In this document: positions 5,959-5,999 of the stretch, one piece after another
Layout of the letters: each line of letters starts with the position of its first letter
How positions within the stretch are numbered: the first letter of the stretch is position 1
NCBI GenBank assembly: GCA_023249835.1
Contig: JAHFBY010000134.1
Coordinates: 1-5,999, forward strand
Reading direction: 5' to 3'
Length of the DNA: 5,999 nt
DNA from: Elusimicrobiota bacterium
Lineage (GTDB): Bacteria > Elusimicrobiota > Elusimicrobia > 2-02-FULL-39-32
Made by a program: the position numbers and the translations under genes
Notes under the pieces: model-generated
What the model saw: the letters and a program-made list of their open reading frames with translations, nothing else
Told to the model about the DNA's origin: nothing
The model's database searches: none

Positions 5959-5987
5959 TTGAAAACAGAGAGTACATCTGTTATATT
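5959..5987 (+). promoter_or_regulatory. Outward-facing promoter with operator-like dyad
   Basis: The -35 box TTGAAA (5959-5964), a 17-bp spacer and the -10 box TATATT (5982-5987) make a good sigma70-type promoter for a gene beyond the right edge. The spacer is exactly a dyad, ACAGA-N7-TCTGT (5965-5981), which extends to 6-bp arms, AACAGA/TCTGTT, at 5964-5982. A repressor bound there would block the polymerase, so the downstream gene is probably regulated. No start codon is seen in the remaining 12 bases. Confidence 0.55.
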
Positions 5988-5999
5988 TACTGCATACCG

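Noticed and set aside
5759..5962. 67-residue plus-strand frame across the DUF4160 start and the right repeat
   Set aside because: It is antisense to DUF4160 and its promoter, and reads the 47-bp repeat in a different frame from the giant gene, so it is a chance frame.

Overview
The window is dominated by one very large plus-strand gene that is already open at the left edge and stops at 5096-5098. It is followed by a short convergent minus-strand operon of two small genes (DUF4160, then DUF2442). The taxonomic guess rests only on style: a giant mosaic protein, mid-range base composition that drops in places, the standard genetic code, and a REP-like palindrome inside a coding region. This recalls uncultivated Gram-negative lineages such as Omnitrophota and related PVC-side phyla. 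No marker gene is present, so the assignment is a weak inference.

Region by region: (1) 2-5098 encodes at least 1,698 residues. In order these are an N-terminal part of unknown fold, a midasin/MoxR-like AAA+ ATPase module, a low-complexity linker that includes an in-frame palindromic repeat, one weak hydrophobic segment, a beta-rich stretch, a transglutaminase-like cysteine domain with a visible Cys-His-Asp triad, an AT-rich ankyrin-repeat segment, and about 460 residues of unrecognised, mostly helical sequence. (2) 5099-5319 holds a 166-bp imperfect palindrome and no convincing gene. (3) 5320-5833, minus strand, is the DUF4160-DUF2442 operon, with a good sigma70-type promoter at 5849-5877 and a stop codon that overlaps the next gene's ribosome binding site. 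(4) 5881-5932 is a second copy of the last 47 bp of the large gene, stop codon included. (5) 5933-5999 carries a well-formed promoter pointing out of the window, with an operator-like dyad filling its spacer.

The main discovery is the relation between the first and fourth regions. A perfect 47-bp direct repeat (5053-5099 and 5886-5932) brackets the palindrome and the two-gene operon in an 833-bp repeat-to-repeat unit. The simplest reading is that a compact cassette entered at the 3' end of the large gene, left that gene intact, and displaced a copy of its terminal sequence downstream. The cassette contains the operon, its own promoter and a large palindrome, but no recombinase. DUF4160/DUF2442 pairs are often considered toxin-antitoxin-like, which suits a small self-maintaining cassette, but the sequence does not prove that function.
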